From: Balneolales bacterium
GTDB taxonomy: Bacteria; Bacteroidota; Rhodothermia; Balneolales; Natronogracilivirgulaceae
Assembly (NCBI GenBank): GCA_007135115.1
Contig: SLJN01000044.1
Span: 1-41,767, forward strand
Reading direction: 5' to 3'
DNA: 41,767 nucleotides
Position numbers and translations under genes: made by a program
Part shown: one piece after another, positions 34,345 to 41,767 of the stretch
Layout: each line of letters opens with the position of its first letter
Numbering within the stretch: position 1 is the first letter of the stretch
The notes under the pieces: generated by a model
Told to the model about the DNA's origin: nothing
Databases searched by the model: none
The model's input: only the letters and a program-made list of their open reading frames with translations

Positions 34345-36675
34345 ATGATGCATCCAAATGGCAATGGCCAAGGTCATCCTGCACCAATGCAACAGCAGCA
34401 GGAACCCAGCGCCTATGAAAAGTTCCAGCGCTATTGGTGGCTGGTTAAACGTAGGTGGTGGCTGGTCGTCCTGTTTGCCATTATCGGTGGAGCCTATAAA
34501 TACAATGAAGTTTTACAGGTAGAGGAGCGATTTCGCTCAACGGCAACCGTAATGTTGGATGGCTCACCTACCAATAGAGCCGTATCCCTGTTGGGAGTTC
34601 CGGGAGCAACGTACGGGTATGAAAATGAAATGTATATCCTGCGTTCTGATCAGCTTGCTCAAAAAGTAGCTGAAAATCTTTTAGAATCTTTCCATGATTC
34701 AGATAAATCAGACACCCTCAGTATCCTTCAAGCAGGTGGAGATCTGGCCACGGTAAATCAGGTGGCTAATCGCGCGCGAAGGGCGATCAGTTTTTCGGAA
34801 GGCGGGGATAAAGATAACATAATCTATTTTAGGGCGGTCAGAAATAATCCGGATGAAGCCTCCAGGGTTGCTAATGTATATGCGAATACCTACGAACAAT
34901 TTAATGTAGATCAAAGTGTAAGACAGATCCGCGATACCAAAGATTTTCTTGATGAGCGTATCGGGGATACCCAGGATTCGCTTATGCGATCTGAAGTTGA
35001 ACTATTCGACTTTTACCGGGAACACGGTTACTCTCAGTATGATGTAAGCAGTGAGGCAACGATTAATCAAATTGCCAACCTGCGGCAGGAGAAGGATCAG
35101 GCGCGCCTGCAGATGTTGTCGAATCAGGAGCAGATTCGATCTATTGACTCAACACTGGAAGCCAGTCGCCAGCAAGAAGCCGATTACTTGCTCAATGCTA
35201 CAGACAATCTGATGCAATACTATTCGGCTGAGATTGCCGATCTCGAGCTGGAAAAAGAAGAGTTGATCAATGATCCTACCACGGGTTCGGATGCAGAATC
35301 CAATCCAAGACTCGGTGTACTCGAAAATCGACTCGAAAACTACCGGGAAAAATACAGAGAGCTGCTTAGTGATAAGTTGGATAGCCCCCCATTACTTGCT
35401 ACAACGGATGGCAACGTCGCCAACGAATACGTGCGCTTGAACGCTCGCAAAATTGAGCTGGAAAACGAAAACTCCGCCCTTCCTGCAAAAATAAACCGCA
35501 TTGAGGAACAGATAGAAGATTATACCGCTCAGATGGATGAAATTCCATATCAGGAGCTGGAGTTCGAAAAACTTAAACGAAGCAGGGATCGGCATTTTGA
35601 ATCGTTGTTTAGCTTCTACAGCAAACAACAGGAAATGGAGCTTGCTCTGGCAAGTGAAGGCGGTTACGTGAATGTATTGGATTATGCGCAACCCAATAAC
35701 AATCCGATTAACACGCAAGCATCAACAGGTGTTTTCCAGGGTAGCTTTTTCGGGATAGCTATAGCCGTACTGCTTATTGTCGGTTATGATCGAATCGACG
35801 ACCGTATAAAGTCGGATGATGATTTACGCGAACTACCGGTCGGGCTAACCGGCGCTATACCGTCGATGAAACCGATCATCCAAAAAGAGTTGAACAACAA
35901 AACCTTTTTGGAATACAAAGGGGCATTTATATCGACCTCCCTGATATCAGTTCTAAGACCGCTATCGGGTATATCGGAGATGTACCGGCGACTTAGGTCT
36001 AATTTTCTATTCAGCATGCCGGATAAAAAGAATAAATCCGTGCTGATTACCAGCTCCAATCCTCAGGAAGGAAAATCGGTAACGACATCCAATCTCGGAG
36101 CCGTTCTTGCCCAAAGCGGAAAACAAGTACTTCTGATCGATGCGGACTTGCGCAGACCGAATTTAGATGTGTTTTTCGGGATTACGGGTACACCGGGCTT
36201 AAGCGATTATATTATCGGCAATGCCGACTACGATGAAGTTATTTACCCCACGATTGCGGAAAATTTAGCGGTAGTTCCTGCCGGAAGCCAGGTTCCCAAC
36301 CCTTCCGAAATTGTAGGATCTGAAATGTTCCGGTCCTTCTATGATAAATGCATCGCAGAATACGACTACGTCATTATCGACTCACCTCCTATGAACTCTG
36401 TAGTCGATGCCACAAGTGTAACAGATATCGTGGATATGAGTCTGGTGGTCGTTAACGCGGGCAAAACCCGCAAGAAGGAGCTCATTTCCGCATTGAATAT
36501 GATGCACTTCAATGCGCATAAGGTTATGGGGATTCTACTGAACAACATCCACCAGAAGAGTTTTATCTCCGACTACAATTACTACAACAACTACAATTAT
36601 TACGGAAATCGCAGTGCCGAATACAAGAACGGAACTCCAAGGGAACCATCTCTTTGGGATAAGCTTAATACTTAA
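34345..36675 (+). CDS. Polysaccharide co-polymerase / tyrosine autokinase (Wzc type)
   Basis: A 776-residue inner-membrane protein that sets chain length and couples polymerisation to export. An N-terminal TM segment (about 35-50) leads into a Wzz domain and a long periplasmic coiled coil (about 190-450). A second TM (about 465-480) precedes a cytoplasmic BY-kinase domain. Kinase motifs are Walker A SSNPQEGKSVTTSNLG (about 566-581), Walker A' LLIDADLRRPNLD (about 594-606) and Walker B YDYVIIDSPP (about 673-682). The C-terminus has the autophosphorylation Tyr cluster SDYNYYNNYNYYGNR (about 743-757). Its last 62 bases overlap the next ORF. A phosphatase partner is not seen in the window. Confidence 0.95.
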   Translation: MMHPNGNGQGHPAPMQQQQEPSAYEKFQRYWWLVKRRWWLVVLFAIIGGAYKYNEVLQVEERFRSTATVMLDGSPTNRAVSLLGVPGATYGYENEMYILRSDQLAQKVAENLLESFHDSDKSDTLSILQAGGDLATVNQVANRARRAISFSEGGDKDNIIYFRAVRNNPDEASRVANVYANTYEQFNVDQSVRQIRDTKDFLDERIGDTQDSLMRSEVELFDFYREHGYSQYDVSSEATINQIANLRQEKDQARLQMLSNQEQIRSIDSTLEASRQQEADYLLNATDNLMQYYSAEIADLELEKEELINDPTTGSDAESNPRLGVLENRLENYREKYRELLSDKLDSPPLLATTDGNVANEYVRLNARKIELENENSALPAKINRIEEQIEDYTAQMDEIPYQELEFEKLKRSRDRHFESLFSFYSKQQEMELALASEGGYVNVLDYAQPNNNPINTQASTGVFQGSFFGIAIAVLLIVGYDRIDDRIKSDDDLRELPVGLTGAIPSMKPIIQKELNNKTFLEYKGAFISTSLISVLRPLSGISEMYRRLRSNFLFSMPDKKNKSVLITSSNPQEGKSVTTSNLGAVLAQSGKQVLLIDADLRRPNLDVFFGITGTPGLSDYIIGNADYDEVIYPTIAENLAVVPAGSQVPNPSEIVGSEMFRSFYDKCIAEYDYVIIDSPPMNSVVDATSVTDIVDMSLVVVNAGKTRKKELISALNMMHFNAHKVMGILLNNIHQKSFISDYNYYNNYNYYGNRSAEYKNGTPREPSLWDKLNT

Positions 36676-37336
36676 ATTATCCGCTGCTGTATTACTGGTC
36701 TGGGGAATGAGCCTGGCTACATGCCAGCAGTTACATGCTCAGGGACAGGATTATGGTTACGGGTCAGTCATAGGTGGCTCCGATGAATCCCGATACGGCG
36801 GCCGTTCTTTCTTGCGGGATAATGAAGAAGGCATGCGAATCACCTTAATCCGTTCTACGCCTCCCGGCAGGATTGGAAGTGGACGAATGCTTGGCGGAGG
36901 TGGTTCCGGAACAGATGGCGTTCAGTTTGGAGGAGGCGGATCAGGTGGAGGCGGAAGCTCTTCGGCTCCAAGCGGTAATGTTGATATCTATGAAGTTCCG
37001 ACAGATACGGACTATCTGGAACTTCTCGTATTCTATGCCGGACTCGACCCCCGCCGTATCCGGCAAAGCCAAATCCGAATTTTAAGGGTTGATTCAACCG
37101 GAGCACCGCCGTTTTACAGCGAAGAAATTCATCGATCCTGGACCTCCCACAACTTTCGGGAAGAATATCGTCAGGGTGGACCCTTTGAGACACTTGAACC
37201 CGGGGATATCGTTATTGTAGAAGGTCGAGGTATCCTCAACAGGCCGTTTTTTGACCCCATCGCCGATATCAACTTTCTGATAACCGTGCCCACGCTGGTC
37301 CTTTCCTTCGTTTCGATTTATCGACTTTTTCAATAA
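36614..37336 (+). CDS. Secreted SLBB-like protein with Gly-rich linker and C-terminal hydrophobic helix
   Basis: A 240-residue protein read from a GTG inside wzc, because no better start precedes the hydrophobic signal segment (about 12-36, cleavage likely after LHAQ). An ATG at 36707 would cut into the signal. The mature protein has a polar and Gly/Ser-rich linker (about 85-115). A segment (about 120-205) has the pattern of SLBB domains of Wza-type export proteins: VPTDTDYLELLVFYAGL, an Arg/Ile strand (QIRILRVDS), and FETLEPGDIVIVEGRG. It ends with a hydrophobic helix (about 220-238). There is no Poly_export N-terminal domain and no lipobox. It lies between wzc and a polymerase, so export is a likely role. 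Family assignment is by pattern only. Confidence 0.7.
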   Translation: MPNTRTELQGNHLFGISLILKLSAAVLLVWGMSLATCQQLHAQGQDYGYGSVIGGSDESRYGGRSFLRDNEEGMRITLIRSTPPGRIGSGRMLGGGGSGTDGVQFGGGGSGGGGSSSAPSGNVDIYEVPTDTDYLELLVFYAGLDPRRIRQSQIRILRVDSTGAPPFYSEEIHRSWTSHNFREEYRQGGPFETLEPGDIVIVEGRGILNRPFFDPIADINFLITVPTLVLSFVSIYRLFQ

Positions 37337-37354
37337 AGAAGGAGTAGCCTTTAG

Positions 37355-38824
37355 GTGCAGCCACAAGGATGGACATATCCCAATAACTGGCCTGCTACTC
37401 CAAAAAGTGGCAACGTTTCGGCTGCAGGTGCACATCAAACGGCATTTCAAACCAATGTTGCCGCTCCGGTAAGTCTGTTTCTGTTTATCCTCTATGCCAT
37501 GTTCACTATTGATCCCGGAACAGGCCTGTCCACTGATATTTTTGCCGTTAATTATGTTCACTACGCTTATGTGTTATCGGCTGCTATTCTTGTTCATCCG
37601 CTGGAACAAATTATAAAAGGAGGCATCAAGTCATTTTTCCGGGCGGATGTTTTGCTGTCCACTAGTTTTATCTATTGGGCTATTCTGGACATCATTCAGG
37701 ATCGTATCTCGCTGATTGATCTTCCTGTGCACAGCGTGCAATACGCTTTTATCTACATTGCGGCTTTTGTTCTTGTAGTTCAGGTTTTTGCAAATTATCA
37801 GTTCCGCTTGCCGGCACTGGTTAAAGACGCTTCCCGCATTGATATCGACAGCAGAATGCTGATAATCATCCTCGTGATCTGTTTTCTGATAGGATTATTT
37901 CCGTTTTACCGCGGAGCTTATTACGATTTTGCCTACATGATCGAGGGGCTTTCCCGCCCGAGGTTTGCCGCTCCATGGGCACGAGGCGCCGGCGGAGGAT
38001 TCGGTGCGATCTTCGAGCACATGAAGTATTTCGGGTATGTGCTACCCGCATTGACGGCGCTGATCATCTACAAAGAGGGTAAATTCAATTCTAAAGTTTT
38101 CCTGGCTATTGCCCTGACGTTATTCTTCGGAGCTTTTGAGTTTCAAGGTGGCGGACGGCGTCTGACCGGCTTCCTTTCCGGAATGGGCATCATTACCTAC
38201 TTGGTTGCCAAGCGCCACGACCTCCGCTTAAAGCACTTTGTGATAACCGGTCTTTTGGGGTTTGCAATACTCGTCCTCATGGATATGCAGCTAACATTCC
38301 GGAATGTTGGCTATGAAGAGATGTTCACCGAATATGAGTACGGTGAATTCGATGAAATTCAGGTTGATGATAATTTCCTGCGAATCGCTCAAATGATCGA
38401 ATATGTACCCGAAAGATACGAATATTCGGGTACCCAATATCTGGTTTGGGCTTTTGCCCGACCTATTCCACGGTATTTTTGGGAAGATAAGCCTACAAGT
38501 CCCGGGTTTAATATTGCAAGAATGGTAGGCGAGCAAGGTGTTGCTCTAACTACTACTGTGGTAGGGGAAGCGTATGCCAGTATGGGCCTTACGATGATTA
38601 TCATTGTAGGTATTTTATATGGATTACTGGCCGGAACGCTTTCCAGAATGTTGCATCAACCCTTGGGAATTATTGGCGTGGCCCTTTATGCAATTGGCAC
38701 ATTGGCTCTCGTAGGGGGCGTGCGTTCTCTTGTGGACTTAATCATTTATTCCTATGCATTCTTAGGACTGCTGGTCATTTATCACTTTTTGATACGTGGC
38801 AAAGAAACCAGGATTGAAGCATGA
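37355..38824 (+). CDS. Wzy-like oligosaccharide repeat-unit polymerase (first copy)
   Basis: A 489-residue integral membrane protein with about 11-12 hydrophobic segments and a large periplasmic-type loop in the C-terminal half. That loop carries FARPIPRYFWEDKPTSPGF, followed by VVGEAYASMGL and another TM. This layout and the P-R-x-x-W-x-x-K-P / GE-x-Y pattern are typical of O-antigen or exopolysaccharide polymerases, which join lipid-linked repeat units in the periplasm. The GTG start has an AAGGAG site about 11 bases upstream. It begins 18 bases after the SLBB-like gene, and its stop overlaps the next start (ATGA). Sequence divergence in this class is large, so the assignment rests on topology and motif. 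Confidence 0.8.
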   Translation: MQPQGWTYPNNWPATPKSGNVSAAGAHQTAFQTNVAAPVSLFLFILYAMFTIDPGTGLSTDIFAVNYVHYAYVLSAAILVHPLEQIIKGGIKSFFRADVLLSTSFIYWAILDIIQDRISLIDLPVHSVQYAFIYIAAFVLVVQVFANYQFRLPALVKDASRIDIDSRMLIIILVICFLIGLFPFYRGAYYDFAYMIEGLSRPRFAAPWARGAGGGFGAIFEHMKYFGYVLPALTALIIYKEGKFNSKVFLAIALTLFFGAFEFQGGGRRLTGFLSGMGIITYLVAKRHDLRLKHFVITGLLGFAILVLMDMQLTFRNVGYEEMFTEYEYGEFDEIQVDDNFLRIAQMIEYVPERYEYSGTQYLVWAFARPIPRYFWEDKPTSPGFNIARMVGEQGVALTTTVVGEAYASMGLTMIIIVGILYGLLAGTLSRMLHQPLGIIGVALYAIGTLALVGGVRSLVDLIIYSYAFLGLLVIYHFLIRGKETRIEA

Positions 38825-39939
38825 AAATCCTCTATTATTGGCTAACAATGGGGCCATACCATTTTGCCCGAATGAATGCGCTGGCTCAACAGCCCGGCAT
38901 TGATCTTCATGTGATTGAAGCAACCAATATTGACGATCACTACTGGAAGCGGGAAGAACAAAACTTCGCTTTTACTCATCAATCTATCTATGAAGATCAG
39001 GTTTTGGATGCGGCCATTACTCGTAAAGCCTCCCGTCAACTGGTTGATGTAATAGGAGACATCCGCCCGGAAATCTTTGTTAACGGTGCCGGCTATTTTG
39101 AGCCTTTCATGTATTCCCGGCTGCGAAAGATTAAGAAGAAATTTCATCCCCGATTGGTACTGTGGTCGGAGAGTACGCGGTTTGATCACAAACGCATTTT
39201 TTGGAAAGAGCAGATAAAAAAAGCCATTCTGGGATTATATGATGGTGCCATTGTCGCCGGAATGCCCCACAAATCTTACCTCACTCAACTTGGTTTGCCG
39301 GAGGATTTAATCGGTGTGGTTGGCAATGTGGTTGACAATCAATTCTATCAAACCGATGAGGCTGAAGATGATCGGCGAAGCGGATTTTTATATATCGGCC
39401 GCTTTCTGGATATCAAAAACCTGGAATTTTTGATCCATTCTTATGCCGAGTATCGCAGGCAGAGTCAACTGCCCACCGAAGAATTGCATCCGCTTTATTT
39501 GGTAGGGGACGGACCGGAGCGGGAAAGACTCGAAGAAATGGTAGCGGAGCAACAGATTCCCGGCATTGTGTTTACAGGAATACTTCAACCGGATGACGTT
39601 CGCAAAATGTATGAAGGCTGCTCAGTTTTTGTATTGCCCAGTACGAGTGAACCCTGGGGGCTAGTCGTGAATGAGGCTATGGCATCCGGAATGCCGGTAT
39701 TGGTATCCAACATGTGCGGATGCAGCTTTGATCTGGTCTGGGATGGGCAAAACGGATTCTTATTCGATCCATGGGACCAGCAGGAGTTAACCGAAAAATT
39801 GCTGATTCTAAGCGGAGACCCCGATCTGAGATTTAAAATGGGCAGGGAAGCTCGTCAAACGATCGCACAGTTTACACCTCAAACCTACGCCGAAAAGTGC
39901 GTTCAGTTTTTTCAACATATCCACCCGCAGATCGCCTGA
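38821..39939 (+). CDS. GT4-family glycosyltransferase
   Basis: This 372-residue GT-B fold enzyme is cytoplasmic and membrane-associated, and adds a sugar to the lipid-linked repeat unit. The C-terminal donor-binding domain shows GFLYIGRFLDIKNLEFLI, LYLVGDGPERERLEEMV, VFTGILQPDDVRKMYEGCSVFVLPS and the E-x7-E motif in EPWGLVVNEAMASGMPVL. It begins on the ATGA overlap with the polymerase, so it is translationally coupled. Donor and acceptor cannot be told from sequence; the locus itself could provide UDP-GlcA or UDP-Xyl. Confidence 0.93.
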   Translation: MKILYYWLTMGPYHFARMNALAQQPGIDLHVIEATNIDDHYWKREEQNFAFTHQSIYEDQVLDAAITRKASRQLVDVIGDIRPEIFVNGAGYFEPFMYSRLRKIKKKFHPRLVLWSESTRFDHKRIFWKEQIKKAILGLYDGAIVAGMPHKSYLTQLGLPEDLIGVVGNVVDNQFYQTDEAEDDRRSGFLYIGRFLDIKNLEFLIHSYAEYRRQSQLPTEELHPLYLVGDGPERERLEEMVAEQQIPGIVFTGILQPDDVRKMYEGCSVFVLPSTSEPWGLVVNEAMASGMPVLVSNMCGCSFDLVWDGQNGFLFDPWDQQELTEKLLILSGDPDLRFKMGREARQTIAQFTPQTYAEKCVQFFQHIHPQIA

Positions 39940-41174
39940 ACATTAGAAACTGGCTTCACCCGGCCGGGTGGCTGATTTGGGTAACCCTGCTGATCTACGT
40001 CGTCTTTTTTCTGATCAGAGGAGCAACGACGACCGAGGATACTTTTCTGAGCTGGTCCGGCTACCTTCAATATTTCCTGTTGATCGGCGCATTATTACTG
40101 CCCTTTGCCTTTTTCAGAGTTCAAACTGTTCCATCCGATTGCGACCACAGGTGGAAACTTCCCTTAAAATCACTGCCGGGCATCCTGGCGATGGGTCTTT
40201 ATTTGGTATTGGTACTTATTCGTCTCATTTCACTTCCGGAGTGGCAATATGAACAGATCCGGTTTCTGACCCCACCTTCCCTTTATTTCCTGAGTTTTGC
40301 CGGGTGGCTCATTGGCGGATTGCTGGTTTGGCAACTTCTCGTTCGGAACCTGAAAGCCATTCCTCTGATCATCATTTTGGTGGAATTAAGCTTCATCATC
40401 CACATAGGCTACCGGGAATGGGCCGTCTGGTTTATGTTGATGATCGCTTTGATTATCACCACCAGCTACCGCAGGATCCGAAACCGTGAGTTTTTACTGC
40501 TGATGGTCGTTTTTATCCTGATTTTCTCTCCGCTTCACAACAGTTACCGCTCTGCCGCCTCTTATGTAAACGGATTGGATGAAGCTCAACAGGCTGAAAC
40601 GTCAGTTTTGGCGGAATCGCCGCGCTATTTTTTCTCTCATTATCTCGAATTCACCGGAAATACCATAGAACGGGTGCGAGCGGAATCGGCGATGACCGCC
40701 CGGATTATCGAAAAAGTACCGGACGAGGTGGAGCGAAGATCAACCCGAAAACTTCTTCAGGAAACCGGTACGGTTGCCATCCCTCGCATGTTATGGGCGG
40801 AGAAACCGGCTTATCGTCCCGGTGAAGAGGCCTTTGCCACATTTATTGCGGATCAGGACGATCTGCGCCGAACCCACCCAACCGGTTGGCTTGGGGAGAT
40901 GTACTGGCACTGGGGCTGGGCAGGCATTCCGGCTGCGTTTCTACTGGGCTCCCTGCTCATCTTTGTTTGGAATACCTACACCCGTATCTATCGATATGCA
41001 CCGGCTTGGCTGGTTTCACATTATGCGCTTATATTCGGGTTTACCCAAACTCATTTCATATTTTACAGCACAGCCTGGCTGAGAATCTTACCCTTGTATC
41101 TTCTTTCCGGTTTGCTTATATGGATATGGTCACATCATCAAACGATTTCTTTTGATTTTATTCGGAACAAGTAG
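39897..41174 (+). CDS. Wzy-like repeat-unit polymerase (second copy)
   Basis: A 425-residue integral membrane protein with about 9-10 hydrophobic segments. Its C-terminal loop has VAIPRMLWAEKPAYRPGEE, then GWLGEMYWHWGWAGIP and further TM segments. This mirrors the PRxxWxxKP...GE-x-Y arrangement of the first polymerase. Its role is inferred as polymerisation of a second glycan, or an alternative linkage. The GTG start overlaps the preceding glycosyltransferase by 43 bases; a non-canonical start nearer the end of that gene (CTG 39936 or ATT 39942) is possible. Its end overlaps the next glycosyltransferase by 23 bases. Confidence 0.75.
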   Translation: MRSVFSTYPPADRLNIRNWLHPAGWLIWVTLLIYVVFFLIRGATTTEDTFLSWSGYLQYFLLIGALLLPFAFFRVQTVPSDCDHRWKLPLKSLPGILAMGLYLVLVLIRLISLPEWQYEQIRFLTPPSLYFLSFAGWLIGGLLVWQLLVRNLKAIPLIIILVELSFIIHIGYREWAVWFMLMIALIITTSYRRIRNREFLLLMVVFILIFSPLHNSYRSAASYVNGLDEAQQAETSVLAESPRYFFSHYLEFTGNTIERVRAESAMTARIIEKVPDEVERRSTRKLLQETGTVAIPRMLWAEKPAYRPGEEAFATFIADQDDLRRTHPTGWLGEMYWHWGWAGIPAAFLLGSLLIFVWNTYTRIYRYAPAWLVSHYALIFGFTQTHFIFYSTAWLRILPLYLLSGLLIWIWSHHQTISFDFIRNK

Positions 41175-41767
41175 GGGAAATACCGGAGGTATCCAAAGAG
41201 TCAGCGAACACCTCCGCTCGATCATGAACAAGCATGACCTTGCTTTTCAGGAAGTGGTTTATAATCCGCAGGGCGGATGGTTTAGCAGAATCAGATCCAA
41301 GATTGCTTTTACAACGGTTGTCAGAGAACATGCCCGTAAAGAAGGATTAATGCTGTTTTCCCACATGAACCTGCTCAAATCCATTTCAGATGAAAAGGTA
41401 AAAGCAAAGGTGGCTGTAATGCTGCACGGGATAGAATTGGATTACCAGTTACCGATTGAAAGTTATCGCCTGTTGAATAAAGCGGATTATGTGATCTGTA
41501 ACAGCAAATTCACCGAAGGCCGGATATCCAAAATGGAGTTAAAAGGAGATGTTCGCCAGGCGTATTATCCCGGTATGAATCCGGATATCTTTAAAAATTA
41601 TCCCAGAAAAGAAGCCGATACGCCATTGATTTTGATGGTAGGCCGCATGGCTTCAACCGAGCGCTATAAAGGTCATGAACAAATGCTTCAGACATGGCCC
41701 GAAGTTGTTGCGGAGCATGCTGGTGCCCGATTAATTTTTGCCGGTGAAGGGGATGACATCGACTATT
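41152..41767 (+). CDS. Glycosyltransferase, GT4-like (3' partial)
   Basis: The frame is open to the window end with about 205 codons visible. The start is probably TTG at 41152, giving MILFGTSRGNTGGIQRVSEH. This is a typical GT4 N-terminus with a Gly-rich acceptor-side loop, and a stop lies in frame at 41080. Further blocks are VAVMLHGIELDYQ, DYVICNSKFTEGR, YYPGMNPDIF and LILMVGRMASTERYKGHEQML, then LIFAGEGDD at the edge. These match GT-B glycosyltransferases. It continues the tightly overlapping polysaccharide operon; the catalytic Glu motif lies beyond the window. Confidence 0.85.
   Translation, partial: MILFGTSRGNTGGIQRVSEHLRSIMNKHDLAFQEVVYNPQGGWFSRIRSKIAFTTVVREHARKEGLMLFSHMNLLKSISDEKVKAKVAVMLHGIELDYQLPIESYRLLNKADYVICNSKFTEGRISKMELKGDVRQAYYPGMNPDIFKNYPRKEADTPLILMVGRMASTERYKGHEQMLQTWPEVVAEHAGARLIFAGEGDDIDY

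Noticed and set aside
36614-36675. Frameshift joining wzc and the following ORF
   Set aside because: wzc ends with its normal Tyr-rich tail and the next ORF begins with its own signal peptide, so this is an overlap and not a broken gene.

Overview
The window looks like a chromosomal segment from a member of the Bacteroidota/FCB group, most likely Balneolota (Balneolaceae-like). This placement is inference from several signs. A very large secreted protein ends in a type IX secretion sorting domain with the 'QNYPNPFNPST' signature. Several lipoproteins have short signal peptides. Shine-Dalgarno sites are mostly weak, and two promoters resemble the Bacteroidota -33 TTTG / -7 TAnnTTTG type. Both ends of the window cut through genes. 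I saw no tRNA, rRNA, CRISPR array, insertion sequence or phage module.

Layout. 1-4465: the 3' part of a subtilisin-family (S8) protease with three LamG-like domains, fibronectin-like domains and a T9SS tail. 4663-6884 (minus): a small membrane-anchored unknown protein, then a PutP-type sodium/proline symporter preceded by a translationally coupled 37-residue single-pass membrane peptide. 7133-10372 (plus): an AidB-like acyl-CoA dehydrogenase and a Tat-signal-bearing sulfide:quinone oxidoreductase. 10433-13547 (minus): a protein of a family often labelled 3-methyladenine DNA glycosylase, and a lipoprotein S9 peptidase. 13548-15700: a loose region with an inverted repeat, a doubtful 58-codon ORF, a small unknown protein, a secreted fasciclin-domain protein and about 590 gene-free bases. 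15701-17855: MsrA, a YjbQ-family protein and an unknown lipoprotein.

17885-23750 (minus) is a housekeeping run in transcription order efp, accB, accC, gcvH, gcvPA, guaA. It joins EF-P, the biotin carrier and carboxylase subunits of acetyl-CoA carboxylase, glycine cleavage H and P1 proteins, and GMP synthase. 23916-30304 (minus) holds an NSS-family sodium-coupled transporter, a GH13 debranching-type enzyme, methionyl-tRNA synthetase and a SpoU/TrmH rRNA/tRNA methyltransferase.

30308 to the end (plus) is a tightly packed surface-polysaccharide locus. Its order is a WecA/MraY-type initiating sugar-phosphate transferase, greA, UDP-glucose dehydrogenase, UDP-glucuronate decarboxylase, a Wzc-type chain-length regulator/tyrosine autokinase, a secreted SLBB-like protein with a C-terminal hydrophobic helix, a Wzy-like polymerase, a GT4 glycosyltransferase, a second Wzy-like polymerase and a second (truncated) glycosyltransferase. 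Together they predict a Wzy-dependent exopolysaccharide made on undecaprenyl phosphate, with UDP-glucuronate and UDP-xylose available as donors. The two polymerase-like genes sharing a P-R-x-x-W-x-x-K-P motif, and the unusual SLBB protein overlapping wzc, are the most interesting parts of the window. I did not find a clearly new defence or mobile system.
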